Source: Galeopsis tetrahit | Taxonomy: Eukaryota; Streptophyta; Magnoliopsida; Lamiales; Lamiaceae | Reading direction: 5' to 3' | Assembly (NCBI GenBank): GCA_963675135.1 | Contig: OY776125.1 | Span: forward strand, 25,284,565-25,348,564 | Length of the DNA: 64,000 nt | Shown here: positions 54,830 through 64,000 of the stretch, one piece after another | Numbering within the stretch: the first letter of the stretch is position 1 | Layout: every line of letters starts with the position of its first letter | Program-made: the position numbers and the translations under genes | Notes under the pieces: generated by a model | Databases searched by the model: none | Seen by the model: only the letters and a program-made list of their open reading frames with translations | Told to the model about the DNA's origin: nothing

Positions 54830-55470
54830 ATCATTCGATTGATATTAGTCTATAATTCCCAATATCTCCAGCAAAGCTTAATGACTCAATGTACCGATAA
54901 ATCGCCTCGATCTTTTCTATGCACGAGAAGCTCTGCTCCCTCCTCTCCCCGTTTGAAAAACGGATCAAAATCGAGTAACCAGTTGCACGGATGAGTAAAA
55001 TGTTGTTTATTATATGATGCAAAAAGAGTTGTTGCATATGTACCTGAGTTACTTCACCCTTTTTAGCTGCATTTAAATCTCTTTTCTGAGAACTTTCTGC
55101 ACTAATGCTAGGATGCTTAATTACTGAATTCTCCTTAGAATTCACAGTTTTTGCAACTCTATCTTCTGAACTTGACTTCTTTTGAGCCCTTTCTCTCCCC
55201 TAAAATCACATGCCACATTGTATAATTCCACAAATTGAACAACTATTACCTTATATAATAAAACCACTAATACTTTTTAGGGAGGCAAGTAATACCTGAT
55301 CTATCTTGAGAGCTGCTAAATAAGCAGCATCTTGCTCTTCCCTCATCTGCTCGTCTCTTTTCTTCGAGACGAGCCCTCCCACTCCAAAATGCAACCCCTT
55401 GTTCTTCCAGTGTTGTTTGCAGAAGTTCCACCAATTCAGTCGCCGAAACTGGACCTTCTATCTACACACA
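54830..55470 (-). pseudogene. captured PUX gene fragment, right arm
   Basis: Inverted copy of 46683-47404. The minus strand carries the REEQDAAYLAALKIDQ block near 55350, the Lys/Ser linker (KENSVIKHPSISAESSQKRD, 55040-55140) and the start of the UBX domain (ILIRFSNGERREQSFSC). The UBX domain stops after GNYRLIS: the SNFPRKVYG..FLEIF end, about 110 bp, is deleted relative to the left arm. Confidence 0.72.
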
Positions 55471-55662
55471 TACAACACGAGTAAGCTATATAGTACTACT
55501 ACTTCTAAATTAATACTCCGAATACTATATTCCTCTATACCATGACAACCCCTCTCCAATTGTTAAAAACCAAAGGCAAATTAACTTAGTAATTGAATGC
55601 AACAGTTTGTAACATATAAAGGGACACAAAATTGGTGCATTATAAAATGAGGAAATGACAAT

Positions 55663-55798
55663 CACTACTACATATTTGGCCTTGGAGAGCTTTTAGAAGA
55701 GCTCTCTAAATGGGAGCTGTCCAAGCTAAATTGCACTTGGACAGCTCCCACTTGGAGAGCTCTTCTAAAAGCTCTCCAAGGCCAAATATGTAGTAGTG
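55663..55798. mobile_element. 136-bp near-perfect hairpin MITE with CACTA-like ends
   Basis: It starts CACTACTACATATTTGGCC and ends with the exact complement. The first 44 bp pair perfectly with the last 44; after a small mismatch, GGGAGCTGTCCAAG pairs with CTTGGACAGCTCCC. The left arm of the large inverted repeat lacks it (site near 46480). AAT occurs on both sides, with two extra bases on the right. Confidence 0.8.
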
Positions 55799-56747
55799 TT
55801 AATCCTTACCGTAATTTATTTCTCCGACAATACACAGAAAAAAGGATAGTATGATGCAATACAATCGAATGATACACTGTTCCTAAAAATAGCAGAACAG
55901 ATATTTGGAATCCATTCTTAAGAGCCTAATTTCAGATTTTAGTCCAATTCCAACACCAAAATGAAGATTACAGATTGTAAAATGAAAAAAAAATAAAAAA
56001 AATCAGAGTGATTAAATATCCAAGAAAGTAGAGGGGTTTTTAGAGAGAGGCTTCATTACCTAGATGGATGGAGAAATACCCAGAATTTGCTCCCACAATG
56101 AGTTCGGTTCTTTCTTCAAAAACCGTCGATCTCTCTTCCTAGATCCACCGATATTCAAGCATTGCAATGACGGAACCCCGCCATCACGCGAGTGGCGCAG
56201 ATCGGAGAAGACGAGCCCTTTGACGGAGCATTCAGGCTCTGCACCGACGGCGTTTGGCTTCCTTCTTCGCCGCCTCAAAATACCCAAACGGCCGCCATTT
56301 TCGACGTGCTGCGAAAACGTCCAACGAAGGAGAGAAACTTCGGATGGCGGTGGAGATCGGTGAGCAAAGCCTGCGCCACCTACGCCGCCTAAAAACTCCC
56401 AAGCCACACTCTCCTCTTCCTCGGATTTGCGGATGCGTCGACGGAGAAGGGTATTTTGAACTCTCAAGTCCCATTTCAAATCTTGTGTGTGAGTGTGTGT
56501 TTTTGTCCATCTGAAAATGTGAGAGAAAAGAGAGAGAAACGAATATTTGAAAATGAGATTGAGAAAGAAAGAGAGAGAAAGACACTGTTTGAGATGGAGG
56601 AGAGAGAAGGGTCTTTTTGGAGATAAAGGGTAATAGAGACAATTTACCTTAATTTTGTATTGATAAGTGGAACAAATTTCCAAGAGTGCCTTCTACTTCT
56701 AAAGGGACAATTTTTGCATCACCGAGTCAATAATCTCATTAATAAAT

Positions 56748-56922
56748 GAGATGGAGATTATACTTAACAAAGCTGGAGGGGTATAGCCAAACACTTCCAA
56801 TTATCTGATCACTTAAACATTATGGCCCGACTAAAAATTTAATACTTTGGGCTGACCTAAAAAATTTAATAGGCGTGGGTTATTTGTCCCTCCAAAAATG
56901 ATATATACACCCCCTCTTCCAT
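56748..56922. other. non-coding DNA between inverted repeat and SINE
   Basis: No gene recognised; ends in a T-rich stretch that is the tail of the minus-strand SINE. Confidence 0.35.
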
Positions 56923-57009
56923 TTTTTTTTTTTTTATGGAAGTTAAATACCCATCCCTTTTTTCTCCTCCCCATGACTCGAACCCAGGACCTAAGGCCTA
57001 GGTAGTAAA
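56923..57009 (-). mobile_element. truncated tRNA-derived SINE
   Basis: Reading the minus strand: CTAGGCCTTAGGTCCTGGGTTCGAGTCATGGG, a short gap, GGGATGGGTATTTAACTT, then a poly-A tail (plus-strand T run at 56923-56936). It matches the B-box half and 3' end of the SINE at 41807-41919 and lacks its A-box head. Confidence 0.7.
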
Positions 57010-57109
57010 CGAAAAGTATTCAATCAACCATTAATTAATTAAATACTTATGTATGAAAAATACACATTTGCCCTTTTAGTAAAATATTATAGATACATAC
57101 ACTCTCTCC

Positions 57110-57660
57110 TTAAAATCCTAACCCTAATTGAATTAACCCTAATTTTACAACAGCAGCCGCCGCTGACACCATCTCCTCCGGCCACCACCACCTCCCCCGG
57201 CACCCATCCAAATAATATTCATAAAATTAAAAAAAAACTTAGAAACCTAAAAAAAAAATTAAATTTTTTCGACAAATCAGTGTCAATCGACCATAGAGTA
57301 TATCAAAAGATTTTTTTTTATAAATAAAAATTTCGACAAGAAATTTTCGACCATAAACATTATGGTCGGTAATTTCTTGTTGAAAAAAAAATTGAAAACC
57401 TACCTGAAGAAACGTGAAGAAACGAGGAGGGAGGGGATGGGGGTGAGGCGGCGGCGCTGGGTGAGGGAGGAGGGGCAGTGCCACCGCCTGTGTGCAGAAA
57501 CGAAAAAGAGAGAGGAAAGGGTGGCCGCGTGGGCGACGGCTTTGGGGTGGGATAGTCGTGAGCATACCTTGCGCGCTGCCATGACCGACGGATTTGCAGC
57601 GGTTGTGAGCAAAATTTAAAAAAAAAAAAAAAGAAGAAGAAGATTGGGTGCATGCCATGG
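57110..57660. repeat. dispersed repeat C, copy 2
   Basis: A CCT/CCG-rich leader (57150-57210), an AT-rich part with ATTTCGAC / GTCGAAA-type inverted words around 57270-57380, then a second GC-rich part (57410-57610). Similar arrangement and words occur at 58317-58625 and, more weakly, at 52985-53640. The ORFs on both strands are low-complexity. The class of element is unknown. Confidence 0.4.
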
Positions 57661-57891
57661 CCGACGGATCAGTTTTTAAGGTCATTTTTAGTAATGTTTA
57701 TTGTGTGTAGTTATATTATTTCATGACTTGTTCAGCAAAGAGAAATATATATTGAAACTAAAATTTATTTTATTTGAATGATTATATATATATAAATATA
57801 TATATATATCAACTAAACAACATAGTTCTAGCTGCAACAACACAAGCTGATTATATAAACATAGCCTAAGTAAATCACAAAGGGTATGTTT
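57661..57891. other. 3' flank of CYP79 copy C with SINE empty site
   Basis: 57668-57830 matches 41697-41805 plus 41933-42010 near copy B, joined without the SINE: the target AAATATATATTGAAACTAAA is continuous here. TA-rich expansions at 57783-57806. No gene. Confidence 0.65.
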
Positions 57892-58313
57892 ACTTTTGGT
57901 TTTAAAAACTAGGTTTTGGATTTCAAAATCCGTTTCACTTCGGGATTTAAAAACCGATTTTCAAAATCCACTCAAAACCACCCCTATCAAACATATTGAT
58001 TTGACATAAAGTTATATCTATATAATATTACTCCAATCATTATATTATTTCTCAACAATAATATAATAATACTATAATAATATAATAATACAATAATATA
58101 ATACATTTAATCATTACACACTTAACTAATTATTATAATCTCATCAAACAATAATATAATAATACAAACTTATTCAATCTTACAACTTGATTAGACATAA
58201 AATTAAATCCTTTCACTATTTCAAAACCCAAAAATAAACACTCATATTACTATTCATCGGGATTTCAAAAACCCGGTTTTTAAAACCACTCAAAACTCAA
58301 AGTAAACACCCCC
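57892..58313. mobile_element. MITE family B, copy 2
   Basis: 422 bp, GGGTATGTTTACTTTTGG to CAAAGTAAACACCCCC. It is clearly homologous to 52495-52947 along its length (ATCAAACATATTGATTTGAC, GTTATATCTATATAATATTA). No clear target duplication. Confidence 0.7.
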
Positions 58314-58316
58314 TAC

Positions 58317-58625
58317 CTCTAATTTTGCACAAAATTCTAACCCAAATTTTGCAGTAGATGTCGTCGCCGCCATCACCTCCGACAGCTAGCCGCCATCCCA
58401 TCCAAAATATACTCAGAAAAAAGAAAAAAAAATTCGACCAACCAGTGTCGATTGATACTGGTTTGTCGACTATAATCTGTCGACGAAAAACATCCTTGCC
58501 GACAAAATTCATCGAAAGAAAATATATTTTTTTTAATTTTCGAAGAGAAATGTCGACTATAAACTTTATAGTTGACAAATCAATTTGTCGACCATAATGT
58601 TTATAGTTGACATTTCTCGTCGAAA
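58317..58625. repeat. dispersed repeat C, copy 3, replacing the 3' end of copy C
   Basis: GC-rich leader CCGCCATCACCTCCGACAGC (about 58366-58385), then AT-rich DNA with repeated GTCGAC words and the pair TTTATAGTTGACA / TGTCGACTATAAA. Its right end supplies the last codons and stop of the copy C frame. Confidence 0.45.
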
Positions 58626-59693
58626 ATAAATAAAACGTACTTTTTGGTAAATTTTAGAGTCTGATGAGGCGTTGCTTGAGCAATCATTGGTTTAGCCAAT
58701 GACAATCCGTTTGCCGACTCATCTAAACCCAAGTCTCTTGCATCCCACTTAAAACCCTGAATAAGCCTGGCTAAAAGGATAGTCGTCACAGTGGAACCAA
58801 GCACGATCCCTGGACATCCTCGTTGTCCAATACTAAATGAAAACATCCGCAATTCAGGATCTACTAGCTGCACAACTTCTTCTTCTAAGCCGTCTCTATA
58901 AATAATCTGGCGCTCAGGCTTGAACTTGAGAGGATCGTCCCAAACCTTAGGGTTGCGTCCTAGCCCAACACAACTCAACAAAACATGGCTGCCTTTTGGG
59001 ATGATGTAACCACCCACAATAGCATCTTTAATCGATACGTGTGGGAGATTAAAAGGTGACACAGGGTGCAATCGGAACGACTCCTTTAAACAAGCCTTGA
59101 CGTAGTTTAGTTCGGCCAAATCTGATTCTTGCACAAACCTTTCCTTACCTACAACTTGGTCCACTTCCTTACATGCTTTAATGAGAATATGTGGTTGATT
59201 CATCATCTCTGCCATAGACCACTCAACTGCATTCAATGGATTATCTATTACCGCCAACATTAGTTCCTGTAAATATATAAAATTCAAATCAATTCACATA
59301 TACGCGCTACAAGAAAATTGACTTTTAATGACATAAATCTTGTTATTATAACTTCTCTAGCTAAAAGACTTTAAAGACAGAAATAGGCTAAAAGTCAGTT
59401 TTCTTGTACTGATATATACTCGGATAATAGTGAATTTAGTTGCAAATTTGAAGTGCTTACAAGAAGTTGTGCTTGGATCTCTTGAATTGACAACAATGGG
59501 TTGTTTTCTGAGTTTTTGAGGTTAATCAAAACATCAAGAATGTCCTCCTTTGTGTCCCTATCACCTTGTTGCCACATCTCAACCCTCTTTGTAATTTCTA
59601 AATCTTGATGTTTCCTTACCTTTTTTAGGGCATTGCAAAGAACCTTCTTATGCCCTTCCAAATCAAAAACCTCCAACCATGGAACATAATCAG
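58601..59693 (-). pseudogene. CYP79-type P450 copy C, 5' part cut off
   Basis: Exon 1 end 59693-59461, intron 59460-59267, exon 2 59266-58601. It keeps the CYP79 I-helix LAVIDNPLNAVEW, ExxR LKESFRLHP, FKPERQ and a haem loop FSFSIGQRGCPG with the cysteine. The C-terminus is frameshifted by one base after AQATP and ends in sequence contributed by repeat C. Upstream, a copia element enters exon 1 at 59694, after CATGGAACATAATCAG. The 5' half is off-window. Closely related to copy B (intron and both flanks align). It cannot make a normal transcript past the insertion. Confidence 0.85.
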
Positions 59694-59823
59694 TGTGAAA
59701 GTAGGTATGAGATCACCGTTAATGAGGTGATTGGTAAGATCCAATACATATAGTCAAAGTACAAGAGATATACTTGGAAAATATAACAAACAATTAAAGA
59801 GATAATTACAAATAATAAATACA
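59694..59823 (-). repeat. 3' LTR of right-edge copia element
   Basis: Plus strand TGTGAAAGTAGG to AATAAATACA, 130 bp, with TG/CA ends when read on the minus strand. The inner boundary is set by the purine tract. The partner LTR is not in the window. Confidence 0.65.
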
Positions 59824-59837
59824 AGATTTATTTCCTA

Positions 59838-61586
59838 TTATCCCCTATTACCCCACTTCAAGTGATGCAGTGGGTGGATGGACACCCAAAGCTTGGAACG
59901 TAGTAACTCAAAACTGGGGTGAGGAAAACTCTTTGTGAAGATTTTGACAACCTGGAGCTCGGAAGGAACAAACTTCGTAACAAGGCGACCAGACGAAACG
60001 AGCTCCCGTACAAAATGACAATCAATATCAATATGCTTAGCTCGCTTATGAGCAACAGGATTCTGAGAGAGAAAAAAAGCACTCTTGTTGTCGCAAAGGA
60101 GAAGAGGGTGACCAGGCGGCAAGGAACCCAATTCCCGAAGAACTTGAGTGACCCAAATGATTTCTTGTGCAGTGTTAGCCATGGCACGGTATTCAGATTC
60201 ATAGCTCGACCGAGAGACGGTGGGCTGCTTCTTCGTACTCCAAGAAATCAGATTACCACCCAAAAATATGGAATATCTATACGTAGAGCGGCGTGTCTCA
60301 ACACACCGAGCCCAATCAGCATCCAAGTAGCCGACGAGAGAGGGGTCTGAGCCTCGTGAGAAGGTGAGACTGAAATTGATAGTGCCTTGAACATAACGAA
60401 GAATGCGTTTTACGGCGGCAAAGTGATCGACCATTAGAGAGTGAAGAAATTGGCTGACGTGATTGACGACATATGAGAGATCTGGGTGAGTGATGGTGAG
60501 ATACTGCAGTGCGCCGACCAAGGAGCGATACAGTGTGGGGTCTTTGAAGGGTTCCCCCGTGCTGACGAGGGATGAACCCGCGACTAGAGGAGTTGAAATT
60601 GGCTTGGATTCAAGAAGGTCTGCCCGTGCGAGGATGTCGTGAGCATACTTCGCCTGGCTAAGGAACAAAGTTTCAGTGGAACGAGACACCTCCAGACCGA
60701 GAAAGTAGTTAAGGGTGCCCAAATCCTTGACCCGAAACTCAGCATTTACGCGAGCAATGAACTGTTTTAGGAATCTAGTGTCATTGCTCGTCACAATAAA
60801 ATCATCAACATATAAGAGAAGATAAATGGTGACCCCCTTGCGAATAAAGAAGAACAAAGAAGTATCAACTCGGCTGCAGCGAAAACCAAGGGATGCGAGG
60901 AACGTGCTGAATCGATCAAACCAGGCCCGAGGTGCCTGACGAAGCCCATACAGAGCCTTCTTGAGGCAACAAACGTGATCCGGGAAGCGAGGATCAACGA
61001 AACCCGGAGGTTGAGTTATGAAGACGGGCTTGGGTAACACACCATGCAAGAATGCATTTTTGACATCCAACTAATGTAAAGGCCAGCCATTGCGAACAGT
61101 GAGTGAGAGCACAATACGAACAGTGGCTGCTTTGACAACCGGACTGAAAGTGTGCAAAAAATCAAATCCAGGAATCTGAGAAAAACCATGGGCGACCAGT
61201 CTGGCTTTGTGACGATCAACTGAACCATCATTGTGATATTTAGTCCAAAAAACCCATTTGGAAGCCACAATGTTCGTGTTCGCCGACCGAGGAACCAGAT
61301 CCTAAGTTTGGTTCGCGTGGAGAGCATCGAGCTCCAAACGCATAGCTGACATCCAATGGGGTAGCTTCAAAGCCGACCTGAACCCCTTGGGCTCGTCGGA
61401 GACAGCGAGGGCGGATAACAGACCAGTGGTCGCAATGTCAGCGACATAACGGGGCTTGAAGATGCCAGACCGAGCCCGAGTGACCATTGGATGAACGGAG
61501 CGCAGGGCGATCGGCTGTTCTGCAGAGGGATGCTCGGCAGGTGCCAAAGCAGTAGGAGCAGGGGTTTGCTCGGCAGGTGCGTGCAC
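59838..61586 (-). pseudogene. copia reverse transcriptase and RNase H
   Basis: One frame with stops at 61302-61304 and 61071-61073. RT: SKWVFWTKYHNDGSVDRHKA, LDVKNAFLHGVLPKPVF, KKALYGLRQAPRAWF, catalytic YVDDFIVTSND. RNase H: LDADWARCVETRRSTYRYS, ESEYRAMANTAQE, ending IFTKSFPHPSFELL. The stop before LDVKNAF fits CAG-to-TAG; the one after HANQT fits TGG-to-TAG. The downstream 410-codon part is open to the stop at 59838. Confidence 0.85.
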
Positions 61587-61631
61587 AAGGGGCCGAGGAA
61601 TGAGCGGCCGAGCAACAATAGTGGAGACATC

Positions 61632-62724
61632 TTATATAGGGTGAGGACACAGCGAGCAAGGCTCAGGGCGAGCAGGAGAGGGTCGATCATTAGAGACATG
61701 GCGAGGAGGCAGCTCGACAATAGTGGAATCAGGAAGCAGAAAGGAATTGTAGTCGAGAGGCCGAGGATCTTTCGAGGAGCCCTTGTCAGAAAAGGGGAAC
61801 GGTGACTCATCAAACCGAGCATGGCGAGTAGTGTAAAAGCGGGAAGCGACCAGATCGTAACACCGAAACCCTTTATGTGAGGAGCTGTAGCCCAAGAAAA
61901 TGCAAGGAACACTGCGAGGAGCCAGTTTATGAGCAGAATAGTCCCAAAGATATGGAAATACGCGACATCCAAAAGTTCTAAAGTTGCCATAAATTGGAGG
62001 TGTGTGAAAGAGCAATTCATATGGAGATTTATCACCGAGTACATGAGTGGGCAGGAAATTGATAATATAAACGGCAGTGGCAAAGGCATCCACCCAAAAC
62101 TGAGAGAAGGAACACTAGAGTGAAGCATGAGCAACATGCCAGTTTCAGTGACACGTCTGTGCTTACCCTCTGCACGACCATTTTTTTGGGGAGTGTAAGG
62201 GCAAGACAATCTGTGACGAATACCCCTTGGTTGAAAAGAAATCCCGAACCTTGTTGTTAACGAATTCTATACCACCATCACTTTGAAACACTTTCATAGA
62301 TACAGAGAACTGATTGCATACAAAGGTTTGGAAACGGACCAAAACAACAAAGAAGTCGGACTTGGCACGCAAGGGATATAGCCACGTGAAACGAGAAAAA
62401 TCATCAATAAAGATAACATAATAACGGAATCCACCATTAGAACAAACTAGGGCAGGCCCCCACAAATCACAATGAACAAGGTCCAAAACACGAGAAGCTC
62501 GCTTATTATTCAATGTAAATGACAAATGTTTGCTCTTCGCCAACTGGCAAGGAGTACAACGAAGGTTTAGGTAAAACCAAAGTGACATCCAAAAGGCCTA
62601 AACGTTTTAGCAAATGAACGACTGAAATAGAGGTGTGCCCTAATCTATAGTGCCAAAGCTCAAAAGACGCCTGCCGAGCAACAGTGTGGAGGGCAGCGAT
62701 GGGAGCAGGGCGACCATGCTCCAA
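61632..62724 (-). pseudogene. copia integrase region
   Basis: Pre-integrase FELWHYRLGHTS (62724 frame), zinc-finger end CTPCQLAKSKHL, core VHCDLWGPAL, DDFSRFTWLYP, QSDGGIEFVNN and, after a frameshift near 62170, PQKNGRAEGKHR (third catalytic residue in AEGKH). Later frame: VYIINFLPTHVLGDKSPYEL and FGCRVFPYLWDYSAHK. Frames alternate, with stops at 62163 and 61632. Confidence 0.78.
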
Positions 62725-62939
62725 AATGTACAGGCCACGGCTACGCCTTCCGCGAGCCAGAGGCTCCTTGGTTACTCAATTCTGAACCACAAATGAACAA
62801 TCAAAGAATATAACATCGATAGGATAATCGGAGGTCAACTTGCTAATAGACAGTAAATTTTTAGTAAGATGTGGGACGACCAGGACGTCCAACAAGCGAA
62901 ACTTATCATGAGTACGACAAGAGCCAGTATGAGTAATGG

Positions 62940-63065
62940 GACAATGACGCGATCATTACCAGTGTAGGGGGCGAGATCATCCATAGCAGTGGAGTCCGGA
63001 GTCAAGTGGGTAGAGGCGCTAGTGTCGAGGAACCAATCCGAGCAGGGAGAGGGAGCAACTGAGCA
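62940..63065 (-). pseudogene. copia protease remnant
   Basis: Just after the gag stop the minus strand reads DWFLDTSASTHLTPDS, the copia protease position; the usual Asp-Thr-Gly has become Asp-Thr-Ser. DDLAPYTGND follows before the frame degrades. The altered glycine would be expected to impair the enzyme. Confidence 0.6.
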
Positions 63066-63974
63066 CTACGACTCGAAGGCCTGGGCGAGATTGCCAGAAG
63101 GATGAGAGGAGCGAGCATATCTCTCAGGACAACGACTAGCATAATGGCCGGATTGACGACAAATCTGGCAAGTGGGAACAAATGAGCGTTTGTTCCGATT
63201 ACCCTGCTGGGCAGGGGGGCGACCACCTGAACTAGCAGAGGGACAACCACCCGAACCATGCGGGCGAGCATGCGAGGAAGAACGGGGTTGTGAGGACGCC
63301 GAGCGTCGATCAGATGCAAAAGCAAGAACAATAGTGGAAGGAGGTTCCATTGAACGCTGCATAAGATCGAAACTAACGGCCCGATGAACCAGATCGCGAA
63401 AGGTAGGCATCGAGTTCATGGACATGCGAGTGTCGGAGAAGCTAATAAATTGAGGACCAAGACCATTCAAGAACCAGTGACTTTTATCGACGACATCTAC
63501 AGGGCGGCCAATATAGTCCAACTGATCACAAAGAAGGCGAAACTTCTTGTTGAATTCGCCGACGGAGGAAGTGCCGCGACGGAGATTGAAGAGCTCGCTG
63601 CATAACTGATTAAGGCGAGAGGTGGAGGAATGACTGAAGGCCTCCTCGATAGCCAACCAGACGGAGCGAGAGGAGGTGAGGCCGATGACCTCAGCCATAG
63701 TATCCTCAAAGAGAGAGGAGAGAATAAGACTCGGAATCTTCTGATCCAAAGCAAATCAGGCAGTATAATCCGGGTTTGGAACATCCTTGTCATCGAATTT
63801 AACGGTTTTCGGTGGAGCCGGGCATGAACCGTCAATGTGAGAAAATAGATCATGACTAGTGAGGACAGGGACGATCTGATTGCGCCAAACAAGGTAATTG
63901 GATGCAGAAAGTTTGATAGTGAGCATGTGGACAAGAGTGTTAAGAGGGAGAGAGGCGGTGGATGATTCCGCCAT
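63066..63974 (-). pseudogene. copia gag with one in-frame stop
   Basis: The ATG at 63972-63974 starts MAESSTASLPLNTLVHMLTI, then NYLVWRNQIVPVL. An in-frame TGA at 63756-63758 stands where related gags have Trp (DYTA/W). The frame goes on with SSLFEDTMAEVIGL, SRSVWLAIEEAFSH, ELFNLRRGTSSVGEF and a zinc knuckle CQICRQSGHYASRC, and stops at 63066. Apart from the one stop the gag is intact. Confidence 0.85.
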
Positions 63975-64000
63975 GGTGCCGGAGAGATAGAAGCCGACGC

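Larger units (their letters stand above)
45555..56737. mobile_element. giant inverted-repeat element carrying a captured UBX-domain gene
   Basis: The left arm (45555-52317) begins GAGATTATTGACTCGGTGAT; the complement of the right arm (53657-56737) begins identically. After subtracting the CACTA element (47491-51236) from the left arm, both arms are about 3 kb and match along their length, including TA-rich stretches and the UBX-gene exons. The spacer is 52318-53656. No convincing target duplication was found. Long matching arms plus captured exons and introns suggest a Pack-type fold-back or Mutator-like element, but a simple inverted duplication is possible. The ORFs at 45609-46230 and 56060-56683 are the same sequence seen in both arms, with no recognisable domain. 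Confidence 0.75.
59694..64000 (-). mobile_element. Ty1/copia element, 3' LTR to gag; 5' LTR off-window
   Basis: On the minus strand: gag (from 63974), protease, integrase, RT, RNase H, a purine-rich tract (AGTGGGGTAATAGGGGATAA, about 59836-59855) and a 130-bp 3' LTR (59694-59823). ATCAG at 59689-59693 is the likely target duplication. The pol frame has several stops and at least one frameshift, so the element is inactive. Confidence 0.85.

Overview
This window is plant nuclear DNA, most likely from a eudicot. It has intron-containing cytochrome P450 genes, nested Ty1/copia and Ty3/gypsy retrotransposons, a CACTA element, Tourist-type and Mutator-type MITEs, and a tRNA-derived SINE. I cannot fix the species; an asterid is only a guess. 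Almost the whole window is transposable-element DNA around a small array of three CYP79-type P450 copies (amino-acid N-hydroxylases that make aldoximes), all on the minus strand. Copy A (1641-2332) is a frameshifted 5' fragment cut by a copia element that runs off the left edge. Copy B (42142-43883) is the only copy that reads intact. Copy C (58601-59693) is cut by another copia element that runs off the right edge. The flanks of the copies are homologous, so a P450-plus-flank unit was duplicated and then filled with insertions.

Left part. 1-1640: copia element (partial gag and 5' LTR). 2333-8452: copy A upstream DNA, homologous to about 1.2 kb upstream of copy B but expanded by MITEs and by an insertion carrying a spermidine-synthase exon fragment. 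8453-14381: a fold-back element split by a full-length chromovirus-like gypsy element (8839-13975, 5-bp TSD, four in-frame stops). 14573-18317: an internally deleted copia element, itself hit by a 1.7-kb solo-LTR-like insertion.

Middle. 18642-41152 is an old copia element on the plus strand (212-bp LTRs, TSD ATTTT). Inside it sits a much younger SIRE/Maximus-like copia element on the minus strand (20115-36786, TSD CATCC). That element has gag-pol in one frame with three TAA stops and then an intact 1581-codon ORF in the env-like position after pol. Its 5' LTR is split by a Mutator-type MITE (9-bp TSD). A solo LTR of the family at 1-1640 lies in the 3' part of the old element.

Right part. 41153-45321: copy B with its flanks, a SINE whose empty site is preserved beside copy C, a duplicated promoter block and a Tourist MITE. 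45555-56737: a giant inverted repeat (arms about 3 kb, spacer 1.3 kb). Each arm carries exons and introns of a captured plant UBX-domain (PUX) gene. One arm is split by a 3.7-kb CACTA element; the other holds a 136-bp near-perfect hairpin MITE. 56738-58600: repeats and copy C 3' flank. 59694-64000: the right-edge copia element.

The most notable items are the 1581-aa ORF of the SIRE-like element, a 15-bp word spread through that element in opposite orientations in LTR and body, and the UBX-gene inverted repeat, which could produce double-stranded RNA against its parent gene. Only CYP79 copy B looks like a functional host gene.
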